Of a stretch of 64,000 nt of DNA, positions 7,927 to 17,180 are shown piece after piece. Both the position numbers and the translations under genes were made by a program. The notes beneath the pieces are model-generated. The model searched no databases, had not been told where the DNA came from, and worked only from the letters and a program-made list of their open reading frames with translations. Positions within the stretch are counted from its first letter, which is position 1; each line of letters starts with the position of its first letter. The stretch covers positions 1 to 64,000 of the forward strand of contig JAQNDB010000323.1 in NCBI GenBank assembly GCA_029204045.2. The letters run 5' to 3'. The stretch is from Tillandsia leiboldiana. Taxonomy: Eukaryota; Streptophyta; Magnoliopsida; Poales; Bromeliaceae.

Positions 7927-10059
7927 CTACTGTTCCTTTTGAAAGCAGTTTTTGTCACCGGTCATGTGACGGGAACAACCGCTATCCAGATACCAAGACG
8001 AATTATCATATGCATGCAAGGAAATATTAGTAACAAGACAAGGGAAGATTTCACCTTTGCGTACCCAAACCTTTCGAGTTTTGGTGTACGTCGGAAATGA
8101 TTGTGAAGTTGATACCTTTGGTGAAAGCGTCTTGATTGATCCATCGCTTTTCCTTGACGTCGTCGTCTTGTTTGTTGAACTACCGATGTTATTTCCTTTT
8201 GAAAGATCCTTCTTTGATTTGCGGGAAATGAACTCATTGGTAGTAGTTGCAAGATGTGCTTGATTTGATCTTTGCACTCCATTCTTGCAGTTTCTTCTTA
8301 TGTGCCCTGCATAACCACAACGAAAACATACCTTTATTCTAGACGATCCTGAAGAGGGGAAAGTAGGTTTGTTGTCGTTGTTTGTCGTCAATTCCGGTGT
8401 CGGAGGAGGAGATACCGACTGAGGCACAAAAACTGTCCCAACCGAACTAAAATTGTCTTCAGTTCGATTGTATCCGAGGCCGAATTTGTTTGTTTGACCA
8501 AGACCAAGAATCTTATCCAACTTACTCCTTCCAGAAGAAAATTGCTTTAGATCATCATTGAGTTGGAAAATGGTCTCCGTCATTTCCAATTTTTCCTGTC
8601 GAGCCTCGTCGTAGAGCTTCAAGAAGTAATTCACTTTGTTCACCATATCTACATAATTCTTGTCGAAATGCTCATTGGACTCTTGAAGGGAAACATTTAC
8701 TTTAATCAGATTATCCCTTTCCACTTCAAGAGCGTTTGAGAGAGAAGATGCCCTTTTTGCTTCTTCTTCGAGATCCTGCAATCTCCCTCTCAAACTCTTG
8801 TTTTGCTTTGCCAGTTTCTTTGAATCCCTCAAAAGCTTATGGTAGGCAAGAGCAAAGTCTTCACCTTCCGAATTATCCGATTCATCGTCCGTTGCAATCT
8901 TTTCAACAGTGGAGTTGGACAGTGAGTCGGATGTACTTGCCATTAAGCACATGAAGGGTGAAGATGTGGACGCGTGGAATGCCGTTGCGTTGTTCTCTTC
9001 ATCACTGGAAGATGACTCATTTGACGTTGAGGTGTCATCCCAAGTGACGGCTTGCATCGCCTTCTTCTTGGACGGATTCTTATTTGGACACTCCGTTGAG
9101 ATATGGCCGTATCCTCGGCACTTGAAGCATTGGACTTGTCCTTCTGAGCTTTTCTTATCCTTTGAGAAGTTCTCTTGCTTTCTTGGCTTGTAACTTGGAG
9201 AGCCTTTGTCTTTCTTCGACTTTCCGAAGGATGGAGTTTTGCTTGAATTACCCCTTCGAAAATTTCGGCGAAACTTCCTTGTCAAGAGAGCGAGCTGCTT
9301 CTCAAAGTCCTCCATAGATAGGTTCTCGTCATCGTCTGAGGAGGATGAATCCGCGTCTTCTTCTTTTGTTGTTTTCAACGCATAACCTGAAGACTTAGAA
9401 GAGGATGCTTTTCCAGAAGAATAGTTAGTAGGAAATGTCATTTCATAAGTTTGTAATGAACTAACTAATTCTTCTACACGGATTTCGTCCGGGTGTTTAA
9501 TAGTTTCAATGGCCGTAACCTTGGATCGAAATCTTTCAGGAAGAGTTCTTAAAATTTTTCTTACAATTTTAAATTCTGGAATTTTCTCTCCCAAGTTAGC
9601 ACATGTGTTCACGATGTCTTGCAATCGTGTATAGTAGTCTGTGAAAGATTCATTTTCTGCCATGAAAATAGAGTCAAACCTGCTCGTAAGCATTTGCAGC
9701 TTTTGAATCTTCACTAGGTTAGTTCCCTCATGTGTAACTTGAAGAACATCCCAGATTTCTTTCGCAGTCTCACATGCCGAGACGCGAGAGAACTCAGTTT
9801 GAGACAAAGCATTAAATAAGGCGTTAACACCTTTGCCATTGTAAGAAGATAAGTCTATCTCTTCCTTAGTCCATTTCGAACTAGGTTTGATGGTGCGAAC
9901 ATCAGCAATAATTTCAGTTGGATTAGACCATCCTAATTCAATTGATTGCCACACCCGTTCGTCGATGGAAATTAAAAAGGCTTTCATCCGTACTTTCCAG
10001 TAGGCATAATTTGTTCCATCGAATAACGGGGGTCTGTTGATGTTTCCACCTTCAACCAT
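7927..10059 (-). CDS. Copia-1 Gag with start of protease
   Basis: 710 residues. Residues 10-30 hold the DGTNYAYWK motif of copia Gag (DUF4219), and 70-210 the UBN2-type Gag domain. CCHC zinc knuckles lie at 311-324 (CFKCRGYGHISTEC) and 578-591 (CFRCGYAGHIRRNC). Between them is an acidic/Ser-rich part and a coiled coil at about 405-515. The frame reaches the protease active-site motif WYLDSGCSRHMTG at about 687-700 and stops soon after, before the rest of the protease. A long Gag with an extra C-terminal zinc knuckle is typical of Sireviruses. The ATG at 10059 lies 33 nt after the end of the 5' LTR and just after the primer site, which supports this start. Confidence 0.92.
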   Translation of the reverse strand: MVEGGNINRPPLFDGTNYAYWKVRMKAFLISIDERVWQSIELGWSNPTEIIADVRTIKPSSKWTKEEIDLSSYNGKGVNALFNALSQTEFSRVSACETAKEIWDVLQVTHEGTNLVKIQKLQMLTSRFDSIFMAENESFTDYYTRLQDIVNTCANLGEKIPEFKIVRKILRTLPERFRSKVTAIETIKHPDEIRVEELVSSLQTYEMTFPTNYSSGKASSSKSSGYALKTTKEEDADSSSSDDDENLSMEDFEKQLALLTRKFRRNFRRGNSSKTPSFGKSKKDKGSPSYKPRKQENFSKDKKSSEGQVQCFKCRGYGHISTECPNKNPSKKKAMQAVTWDDTSTSNESSSSDEENNATAFHASTSSPFMCLMASTSDSLSNSTVEKIATDDESDNSEGEDFALAYHKLLRDSKKLAKQNKSLRGRLQDLEEEAKRASSLSNALEVERDNLIKVNVSLQESNEHFDKNYVDMVNKVNYFLKLYDEARQEKLEMTETIFQLNDDLKQFSSGRSKLDKILGLGQTNKFGLGYNRTEDNFSSVGTVFVPQSVSPPPTPELTTNNDNKPTFPSSGSSRIKVCFRCGYAGHIRRNCKNGVQRSNQAHLATTTNEFISRKSKKDLSKGNNIGSSTNKTTTSRKSDGSIKTLSPKVSTSQSFPTYTKTRKVWVRKGEIFPCLVTNISLHAYDNSSWYLDSGCSRHMTGDKNCFQKEQ

Positions 10060-10080
10060 TGTTTACAACCCTATTCCCTC

Positions 10081-10092
10081 TCTGATACCACT
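10081..10092 (-). promoter_or_regulatory. Primer binding site of copia-1 (iMet tRNA)
   Basis: On the minus strand TGGTATCAGAGAGGG begins two bases after the 5' LTR. The first 11 bases match the complement of the 3' end of plant initiator Met-tRNA. Confidence 0.9.
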
Positions 10093-11347
10093 TGTTGGGT
10101 TATGTATAATTGGATCTAAATAGGAGAAAAAACACCTAGAGGGGGGTGAATAGGTGTAAACCATAAACACTCAAAAAATCATTGCGCAATAAAACCCAAT
10201 GCGGAAATAAAAATAAACACGCAAGATTTTTACGTGGAAAAACTCCAAATCGGAGTAAAAAACCACGGGACCGATCACACGGCAAAATCCACTAGAATTA
10301 AACACGTACAAGGTGATATACCGTACTCACAGACGACTCAACCTTTTCCATACGCTCCTAGTAGATCTTCTCCGCTCGCTCCGCAACGCTTCTCGAATCC
10401 ACGAACAGCACCCAACGCCGAATCCACGGCGTCCAACGTCGAGTCCACGACGTCCGACCGAATCCACGGTCTTCACCCAGTAGCACGTCTCGAATCCACG
10501 AACGTACCTCGCTCCGAATCCACGAGAGCGGTAGCACCTTGAATCCACAAGGCCACGCGAGTCCACGCGCCGATTTTGGGAAAATCGTTGTTTTTGGGTG
10601 GTGATGATCCGCCGAATACTTAGATTAGAAATAGATCGGAAATACCATCTAAGTATTCATTAATTTGATTCTACTCAAAATCTGAGTTTGGAAAACCTAG
10701 AATCAAATTAACAATATAGATGAAGAAACATAGAATTAAATCTAGTATTTCCTTTCTTCTCTATATGTGGATTTTTCTATTTCGGTCGTATTTTTCGCGT
10801 ACCCTAAAAGATGAATCATAAGGTCTATTTATAGATTAGAAACCATTGGAAGAAGATAAACATCAAAAACTAACCAATTCTAGAATTTTACAGGATGACA
10901 GTCCAGACTGGAATTGACGGTCCGGACTGTCTCAGCGAAACAGACTTTTTCCAGAAAAGACGACATTCGGGGTCCGGACTGCAATCCACGGTCCGGACTG
11001 TTCATGCAATTTCAACAATTTCACGTTCGGGGTCCGGACTTAAATTTCCAAGGTCCGGACTGGAATTGCACATGAACAAACCTACGTTCGGGGTCCGGAC
11101 TAAGATCCACGGTCCGGACTCTGAACATGTAAAATGCCCAGTTTTTTATTTTTATGCAATCAAAAATTCATCCAAGTGTTTCTACACTATAAGAAGTATT
11201 CGGATCACCATAAATCTTTAGTTAAACGTACCTGATCCTTTTGAATTCTTCTTTCTTGAGATTGAGGTATATGATTCAAACTTCTTCATCTTCAATCTTC
11301 AAGACTTAACCAATTTCACGAAATACGCCAACTCAAATTCCGTAACA
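10093..11347 (-). repeat. Copia-1 5' LTR
   Basis: 1255 bp, TGTTACGG...ACCCAACA on the minus strand. TATA at 10825-10834. Palindrome cluster at 10901-11119, with one of eight sites mutated to GTCCAGAC. Few differences from the 3' LTR, so the insertion is fairly young. Confidence 0.93.
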
Positions 11348-11352
11348 CAAAA
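11348..11352. repeat. Target-site duplication of copia-1, right copy (caaaa)
   Basis: Second copy of CAAAA, matching 806-810. The sequence beyond (atcccctcctcactcc) continues the H LTR as in the empty site near 63175-63190. Confidence 0.92.
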
Positions 11353-12412
11353 ATCCCCTCCTCACTCCCTCTCTCGCTCGGTTGGAGAAGAAAGAAAAGA
11401 AAAATGGAGGAGAAATGGTGTGCGGGGGAAGAAAGAAGAAGAAAAAGAAGAGGAGGAAGAGGGGAGGGGGCATGGACCCGGTCCGCGGTGCACCGGCCAA
11501 TGGGAAGCCACCAACCGCCAGTCCACAAAGCCGGGGCGCGTGCGCCGGGTCCACGCGCGCGCCCCGTGCGCCACGAGGCACGCACCCAAGCGTGCCACGC
11601 GGGCGCGCAGTCCGCGCGCCACACGGGAGCGTGACACCGCGCCCGCGCAGGCGCGGGACACCCCGCGCGCCACACGGGCGCGCACCCCTGCAACCGCGGG
11701 GAGGGCCAGTGGGGGCCCGCCACGTGGCGGCCCCCGCGCGACCCGCGTAGGCGGGCGCGGGTTCCCAACACGCCAGCCTGTGCCGCGCCCCTCCTCGCGC
11801 AGTGCGCCAGGGCCCTCGAGCCGCGCGCCACCTCGGGATCCGAGCCGCCACCTCGGGGTTCGCGCACGCGCCTCGAAAAACGCGCGCGTCACCCGGGCTC
11901 CGAAAAAAGCAAGTAAATAGTCCATTCTCAACGATTTCGCGCGCTGAATCCAAAAAAAGATGTCCGATTGGCCAAATTCTCACCCGAAAATTTGCCGAAT
12001 GCCCCCGGATAGCCCACTTGTTCCGATTTCCACGCCGGGTCCAATTCTGAAGTCTGATTTGCCAAATTCCACCTCTAAAAATTCCCGAAGGCAACCGGAG
12101 AGGTAATCTTTTATCCAAACTTCGCCCGGAGTCCAAATTTGATATTTGCATCACGCGAAACCACTTCTAAACACTCGACGGGTCCTCCAATTTCCCACGG
12201 AATCTCCTTTTAAGCCCAATGTCCAACACTTGTGTCCAAATTGCGCGCAAACACCACCGACACACCACGCAGGCCTCCAGTGATGCAACTAAATCCCAAA
12301 TTGCATCACAAATCCATTTCTCGGGCCCGACATGCGCACAAACACCCCCAACGGCCACTAAAAGCTGCCCAACAACCAACAAACCCTACGCGGGGGATTC
12401 CGGGACCTCACA
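11353..12412 (-). mobile_element. Outer part of gypsy-H 5' LTR
   Basis: On the minus strand it begins TGTGAGGTCCCGG at 12412 and matches 46366-47241 plus 63011-63190, the H 3' LTR. Upstream of its start there is no polypurine tract, so this is the outer edge of a 5' LTR. 11500-11900 is extremely GC-rich with repeated GCGCG and CACGTGG-like words. 11353-11480 is a purine-rich (plus strand) tract. All frames here are open for long stretches because of composition; I see no gene. Confidence 0.8.
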
Positions 12413-13361
12413 GCGACATCGTCGACTTTGACCCAGATCGCACTGTGAGTAGTGCGGGAGCGGCTTGAGTTTGCCGATCGGTTGTTGTACATCCGCCAGT
12501 TCCATCCCCTGTAGATTTTGGGGCAGAGTTTGGAGCCCTGGGAGGCCGAGAACTGGAGTGCGGCTATGGAAAAGTTGTTTGAGGACTTGTTTATCCAGTT
12601 GAAGCATCAGGTGCACTTGGTTGCACACTTTTGGATAGGGACGCCGAGAGTTGGTGGCGTCGAGTTCATTCTGTTGGACCACCGGGAGCATAGTTGAGGA
12701 TCTGGAGTGAGTTTCTGCGACGGTTGAGCAGTGTGCCCCATGTTGCCCAGGATGAGGCTCAGAATGTTGATTATGTTTGAGAGGGGACTACATCGGGATA
12801 TCTATCTCTTGTGCATTCTCGGCGAGTGCCGACTTTAGATGCAGCGATTGTGCAAATCGGTGGATTGACCGAGGATCAGTAATCACGTTCGAGAGGAACG
12901 GTGAGCGAGGGACCAGCTCCAGAGAGAGACGTCTGGTATCGCCTGATTTTGGAATAGTTGAGGGGATCGAGGTCGCCATGGTTCCAGTTTTAGGATCATG
13001 GGTCTCAGAGGAGACAGAGACCAGGAGGGTCTCGACAGTCGAGGCACCAGCGGTAGTGTCTGGATGAGTGTGTTTTATGCGGTGGGCCGCCTTCATCACC
13101 ATAGTGTGACCTCAGGCAGGGGCGATGGCTTTCTTATGGATAGTCAGGACATATTCAGGCAGAGTGTCCCAGAGTTGTGCTCATTGACTTGCCGCTTGCG
13201 ATAGCACCCCCACTACCCCTTCAGGATGGAGAGGTCACCCAACCTACCGATAGGCTGATAGAGCCGTGATGCCGAGACAGTTTGAGCGATGGCCACCAGT
13301 TTTTAGTGGATGAGTTGTGCAATGGGTTAGAGGACGTCATAATAGTGGATCGCGTTACACC
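12413..13361 (+). pseudogene. Gypsy-D remnant: decayed gag
   Basis: Plus-strand remains of a chromovirus Gag capsid region with multiple stops and frameshifts. Pieces recognisable by comparison with the H gag at 44640-45220 are PWEAENW near 12540, SWWRR near 12650 and the block corresponding to the ERGLHR...IY part near 12775-12830. No intact frame. The left end abuts the H LTR terminus at 12412, so H inserted into D here. It was the original sequence before the other insertions. Confidence 0.7.
13357..13361. repeat. Target-site duplication of solo LTR, left (acacc)
   Basis: ACACC before the LTR start at 13362, repeated exactly at 16785-16789. Confidence 0.85.
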
Positions 13362-14152
13362 TGTAGTGATCCAGGTCTCCGTGCAGTTTTTCCCATGAAT
13401 CCACAGTGTGAAACACCTATTATTGGTGTATCGGGGCCATAGTGCATCAAAGGGATGCCACAGATGGACCCAGTGAGGTATTTAGAGCTAGTTTGGCCTT
13501 CGGCTGCTTTTGCCGAATTTTAGAGAGGGCTTTGGGCCAAACGGAGGTTGGATTTGGATTCAGCGCGGAAAAACGCTTGAAAACGGCTATTTGCTTGTTT
13601 ATTTCTGAGTCCGGATGCCCAAAAACGGACTCTCGGAAGTTTTAGTGGATTTTTGGTGCATGGAGGAGCCGTGGACCGGCGGGGGTGACACATGGCGGCC
13701 TCTGGTTGGTCGGCGCACGCGGCATGGTCCACGGAGTAGCTTGGGAAAGGCCGGGGTGCACCGCGGGAGGCGTGGACCGGCGGGGGTCCACGTGGCAGCG
13801 CCGGATTGGCCGGCCCACGCGCGCTCGGTCCATGGGGACGCGCGGGGGAGCGGTGGACCGGGGCGCGCCACGTGGCGGCCCCGGGTTGGCTGGCCTACGG
13901 ACGCGTGGTCCACGCAGCGCACGGGAGCAGGAGTGGAGGCAGGTGCCATACAGGCGGGCAGGTGGGGCAGGTGGGCAGCGCCAGGTGGCGCACGCTGATT
14001 CGCAGGCGCCACCCACCGCGTTGACCCGAGCGGGGGACACGTGGCGTCCACCCGCTGGGCTTGCACCGCTGTCGCCTGTTCCATGGACACGTGGCGGGCC
14101 CCGGAGCGGGTCGGACGGCGGCAGGATCCGAACGGGATCCGGTGTGCGGGTA

Positions 14153-14278
14153 GGCCGGGCCTTGGGTCGCACTGTGCGCGCCCGAATCTTGGCGGGCCGG
14201 GCCTTGGGCCACACTGTGCGCGCCCGAATCTTGGCGGGCCGGGCCGTGGGCCGCACTGTGCGCGCCCGAAACCCGGGA
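14153..14278 (+). repeat. 42-bp tandem repeat, three copies, in the solo LTR
   Basis: Three units sharing GGGCC..GGGCC..CACTGTGCGCGCCCGAA; the anchor ACTGTGCGCGCCCGAA starts at 14171, 14213 and 14255, a strict 42-bp period. Confidence 0.85.
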
Positions 14279-16299
14279 CACAGGGGTCATTTTAGGAATT
14301 GTTTCTTTTAGCCTATTTAAGCACCTCTCCACCCCTCTTCTCTGCTTTTTCTGAGTTTTAGAGAGGGAATTGGAGGGAGAGCCTTTTTGTGAACTTCTTC
14401 CCCTTGATGTCCCAGACCCCGTGGTGGATTTCCAAGATTTTTGGTGGCACGCATCCCGAGGTTTCTGATTTTACGGCGCGTCGCGACGTTCCTTCTCCGG
14501 TGATTTTCTTCGTCACATTTCGGTGTGCAGACTCCCCTGGCCTACCCCGACCACCGATTTCGACGATTCTTGCGCCGATGGGTTCCTGAGAGGTAGGGCT
14601 TCATTTTTCGTATTGTTAGTGCTCACCTTTTTTGGGTTTTTGGCATGGTTCCCGAGGCACCTTTGTGACCCCTTTTTCTGTGTAATTTTTGGGACAGCAC
14701 TTGTGTATTTTGTGGATATCTTCGTGCACAGGCATCGGATTGAGGCGTGCCAATAGGCGTTTTGCATCTACACAGCGCAAGGAATACCCTCGAATTTTCT
14801 GAGATTTTTCTGATTATTTCCCAAAGGTGAACAATCCATTATTATCAGTGTTAGGTGCTACAGATTTCTGTGCAGAATTCTTTGGTGTGGTTCCCTTGCA
14901 GAATTTATATCTTAGTGTAGGAAACTCGGATTTGAACGTGCAGGTACTCGTTTCGACCGGTTCGTCGCGATGATCGTGACAGTATTTTTCTTGGAATTTT
15001 CCGAGCCTTTTCAGCAGGTGAAAATAGGGTAACTCTGGACTATTGTGATTTGGACAGTATATGTAGGAGCATTGTATATTTAATTGTGTGTGTGCTTTTG
15101 GGGTATGTTGTGCAGTGTTGTGGTGATTGTTTAGACCGGGCGTGGACTTCACTTTTGGGACCAGGATTTAGCGCTCGAGGTGGGTTATCGTTGTGAACCT
15201 CTTAATTTGGGCTACCCACTAGGCTTATTGGAGTAATGCATGTATGAAGGGCTTAAAGGCATATTTGGACAAATTAGCATGCTAGTAGGACTAAAATGCA
15301 TATGCGGATAAATTGCTTGTATGAGTTTATGATTGTTATTTTAGTACTCGCCTTTGGATGAATTTATCATCAGGAAATGTAGAATCATGCTTATAGGTAT
15401 GCTTATTAGTACATTGTGAATATTATGCATGTGGCATAGGCAGGCATCGTTTGTGTTGGTATCTAGTGACATATGTGAGTACTAGTATCCTGGAATAACA
15501 TGTTTTAATATTTACTTGAACAACAGAACTTGTATTTGATTCATTATCATGAGGACTTTTGCATGCTTGTATGGTCACCTAGTTAGGCCACCTTTTTCTG
15601 CTACACTATCATGCTGGAACTGACTTAGGAGAAACCATGTTTTTATTTCTTTCTCCGGTTATCTAGACTTAGGGGATAGTACGCTCGGGTTCGAGCGGGG
15701 GCTGGGATAGTGTAGTCAGACATTTGGGATTTGGGACAGACAGGCTGTGATGGCAGAGTATTGCGGAAACCGCAGATTTTGGGCGGTTGACCGGACAGTT
15801 GTTATTGCATCAGATCGGGGGAGAGGATTTGGGCTTCTTTTAGTGGATGGTTCTTTTCCACTTAGGTCAGTGTCATGATTCAGTCCTGCTGACTTATTCT
15901 ACTCTGATACTTATTACTCAGGCATTTTACTCATGTGGGTCGCTCCCCTCGAGTGCCACTCCGGAGTGTGCGATATACAGACTTTGAGTCATTGAGACTC
16001 CTATCCCCTATCGGTGTTATGCATAGGCTGGCATACCCGATTTGGCAGGCATAGCAGGCAGTACCAGTGTTTACTGGTGTACAGATTGGGTTTAGTCAGG
16101 CAGGCATTTATATTCTGATGCACATACTTAGCTATTCTTTTAGCTTGGCATTTTAGAGGCATAGTGGTAGCTTCTTCATCAGTCGTTTTACTTATAGCTT
16201 ACCACCTTTGTTTTATTTTCGCCTCTGGTAGTCCTAGTGGGCATGTCTGAGTTTGAGGTCTACCCACTAGGGGAGGCTACTGTTTTTATAGTAGTTCTC

Positions 16300-16350
16300 A
16301 CCCCCCCCCCCCCCACCACCCCCACCCCCACCCCCACCCCCCCCACTGTT
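16300..16350 (+). repeat. Poly-C / CCCCCA microsatellite (G-quadruplex candidate on minus strand)
   Basis: An unbroken run of C followed by CCCCCA repeats. The homologous place in the gypsy-A LTRs has only CACCCCCAC, so the tract expanded in the solo LTR. The complementary strand has several G5 runs separated by single T. Confidence 0.8.
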
Positions 16351-16784
16351 TTCTCTTTTCTTTTCCTCTTTGTTTTGCAGAGTCATCTGCGGGAGTTGCG
16401 GGACCCTCCTCGGCGGATCGAGGTAAGAGGATCGCAGATTAGATAGCGGTCTACCTGGTCGCCAGTTTAGCTGTTTGATGTACCCCCCCCTATACACTCA
16501 GATACTTGTACTTTCCATTTCTTTTGGGTCTGGCTTCGGCCAGCTGGTTGTATTTTGATTGGTGAGTTGGGAGAGACACATGTATATTTGAGAGTTTACT
16601 TCTGTACTTTTACTTTCCAGCTTTATCTGAGATGTATTAGTTGTAGTTTAGCTCTATTTTATGCTCTTTCATTATATCTTTTATATCTGAGCAGGTTACC
16701 AGTGCTTCGTGTACACGGGAAATTTCATGTGCACGGCAGATCTGTGGACGAGCCTGGGTTTTGGTTTACACTCGGGGCGTGACA

Positions 16785-16789
16785 ACACC
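16785..16789. repeat. Target-site duplication of solo LTR, right (acacc)
   Basis: Exact second copy of ACACC. Confidence 0.85.
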
Positions 16790-17180
16790 AGCTATGGTTT
16801 TCTTGTGGTCAGCGGAGTTAGAGTCTGGTGGACGCCGATACTGCTTGTGTGCGTGTCAGTGGAGCGGGGATAGCTTCGCGTGGACCAAAGATGAGACTGT
16901 TGGCTTGTGCACGTGAGGATCAGGTTCCAGATCACGTATAGCACCTGGATGAGTGTTGCCAGTCCTACATCAGTTAGAGATGTTGTTACGTGGTTGGATA
17001 GGGATTGGTTATCCCAAATGTTATGCTACCATGGATTGCCGAGGGAGGACATTGACCCTCCGTGGACCTGGTCAGGAGGAGTATGTTATAGAGGGAGCTA
17101 GAACACGACGAAGGTTGAGTCGTGGTCATATCGCTTTGCTGGCAACTATGGAAGAGATGCCTGCGGCGGCACCGGGACTA
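16790..17180 (+). pseudogene. Gypsy-D remnant: end of protease / start of reverse transcriptase
   Basis: Plus-strand continuation of D. Near 16980-17180 it matches the part of chromovirus Pol between protease and reverse transcriptase: a block like the WLDRDWL...YHGL stretch, then RGPGQEEYVIEG, then LLATMEEMPAAAPGL. These correspond to residues before the IPIV..YPDVF motif in gypsy-A. Frames are broken. The last five bases, GACTA, are the target site of gypsy-A. Confidence 0.75.

Larger units (their letters stand above)
811..11347 (-). mobile_element. Copia-1: full-length Ty1/copia element, Sirevirus type
   Basis: A 10.5-kb element on the minus strand with LTRs of 1249 and 1255 bp (811-2059, 10093-11347), TG...CA ends, a 5-bp target duplication CAAAA, an iMet-tRNA primer site and a polypurine tract. 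Coding order on the minus strand is gag-protease (7927-10059), integrase (6869-7897), reverse transcriptase-RNase H (5004-6914), then an extra ORF in the env-like position (2741-3430). The long Gag with two zinc knuckles and a coiled coil, the palindromes in the LTR and the extra 3' region are Sirevirus traits. Pol is disrupted by a protease-region deletion and a one-base frameshift, so this copy is probably not autonomous. It is inserted in the H 5' LTR. Confidence 0.9.
13362..16784 (+). mobile_element. Solo LTR of a gypsy family related to gypsy-A
   Basis: 3423 bp beginning TGTAGTG and ending CGGGGCGTGACA on the plus strand, flanked by the 5-bp duplication ACACC. It is homologous along its length to the gypsy-A LTR (reverse complement of 17181-20438), for example the conserved part around 13480-13640 and the end at 16680-16784, but clearly diverged. 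No internal region is present, which is the product expected from recombination between the two LTRs of one element. A TATA-like TATTTAAG lies near 14314. 13650-14280 is GC-rich; 15200-16200 is AT-richer with no gene. Confidence 0.85.

Noticed and set aside
9000..9200. Plus-strand frames opposite copia-1 gag
   Set aside because: Shadows of the well-supported minus-strand Gag.
11316..12154. Long Arg/Ala/Pro-rich frames on both strands
   Set aside because: The segment is extremely GC-rich, so stops are rare in all frames. It is LTR sequence repeated at 46366-47241 and no frame resembles a known protein.
13599..14332. Overlapping GC-rich frames in the solo LTR
   Set aside because: Same reason: composition and 42-bp tandem repeats. 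The region is inside an LTR with no conserved coding signal.
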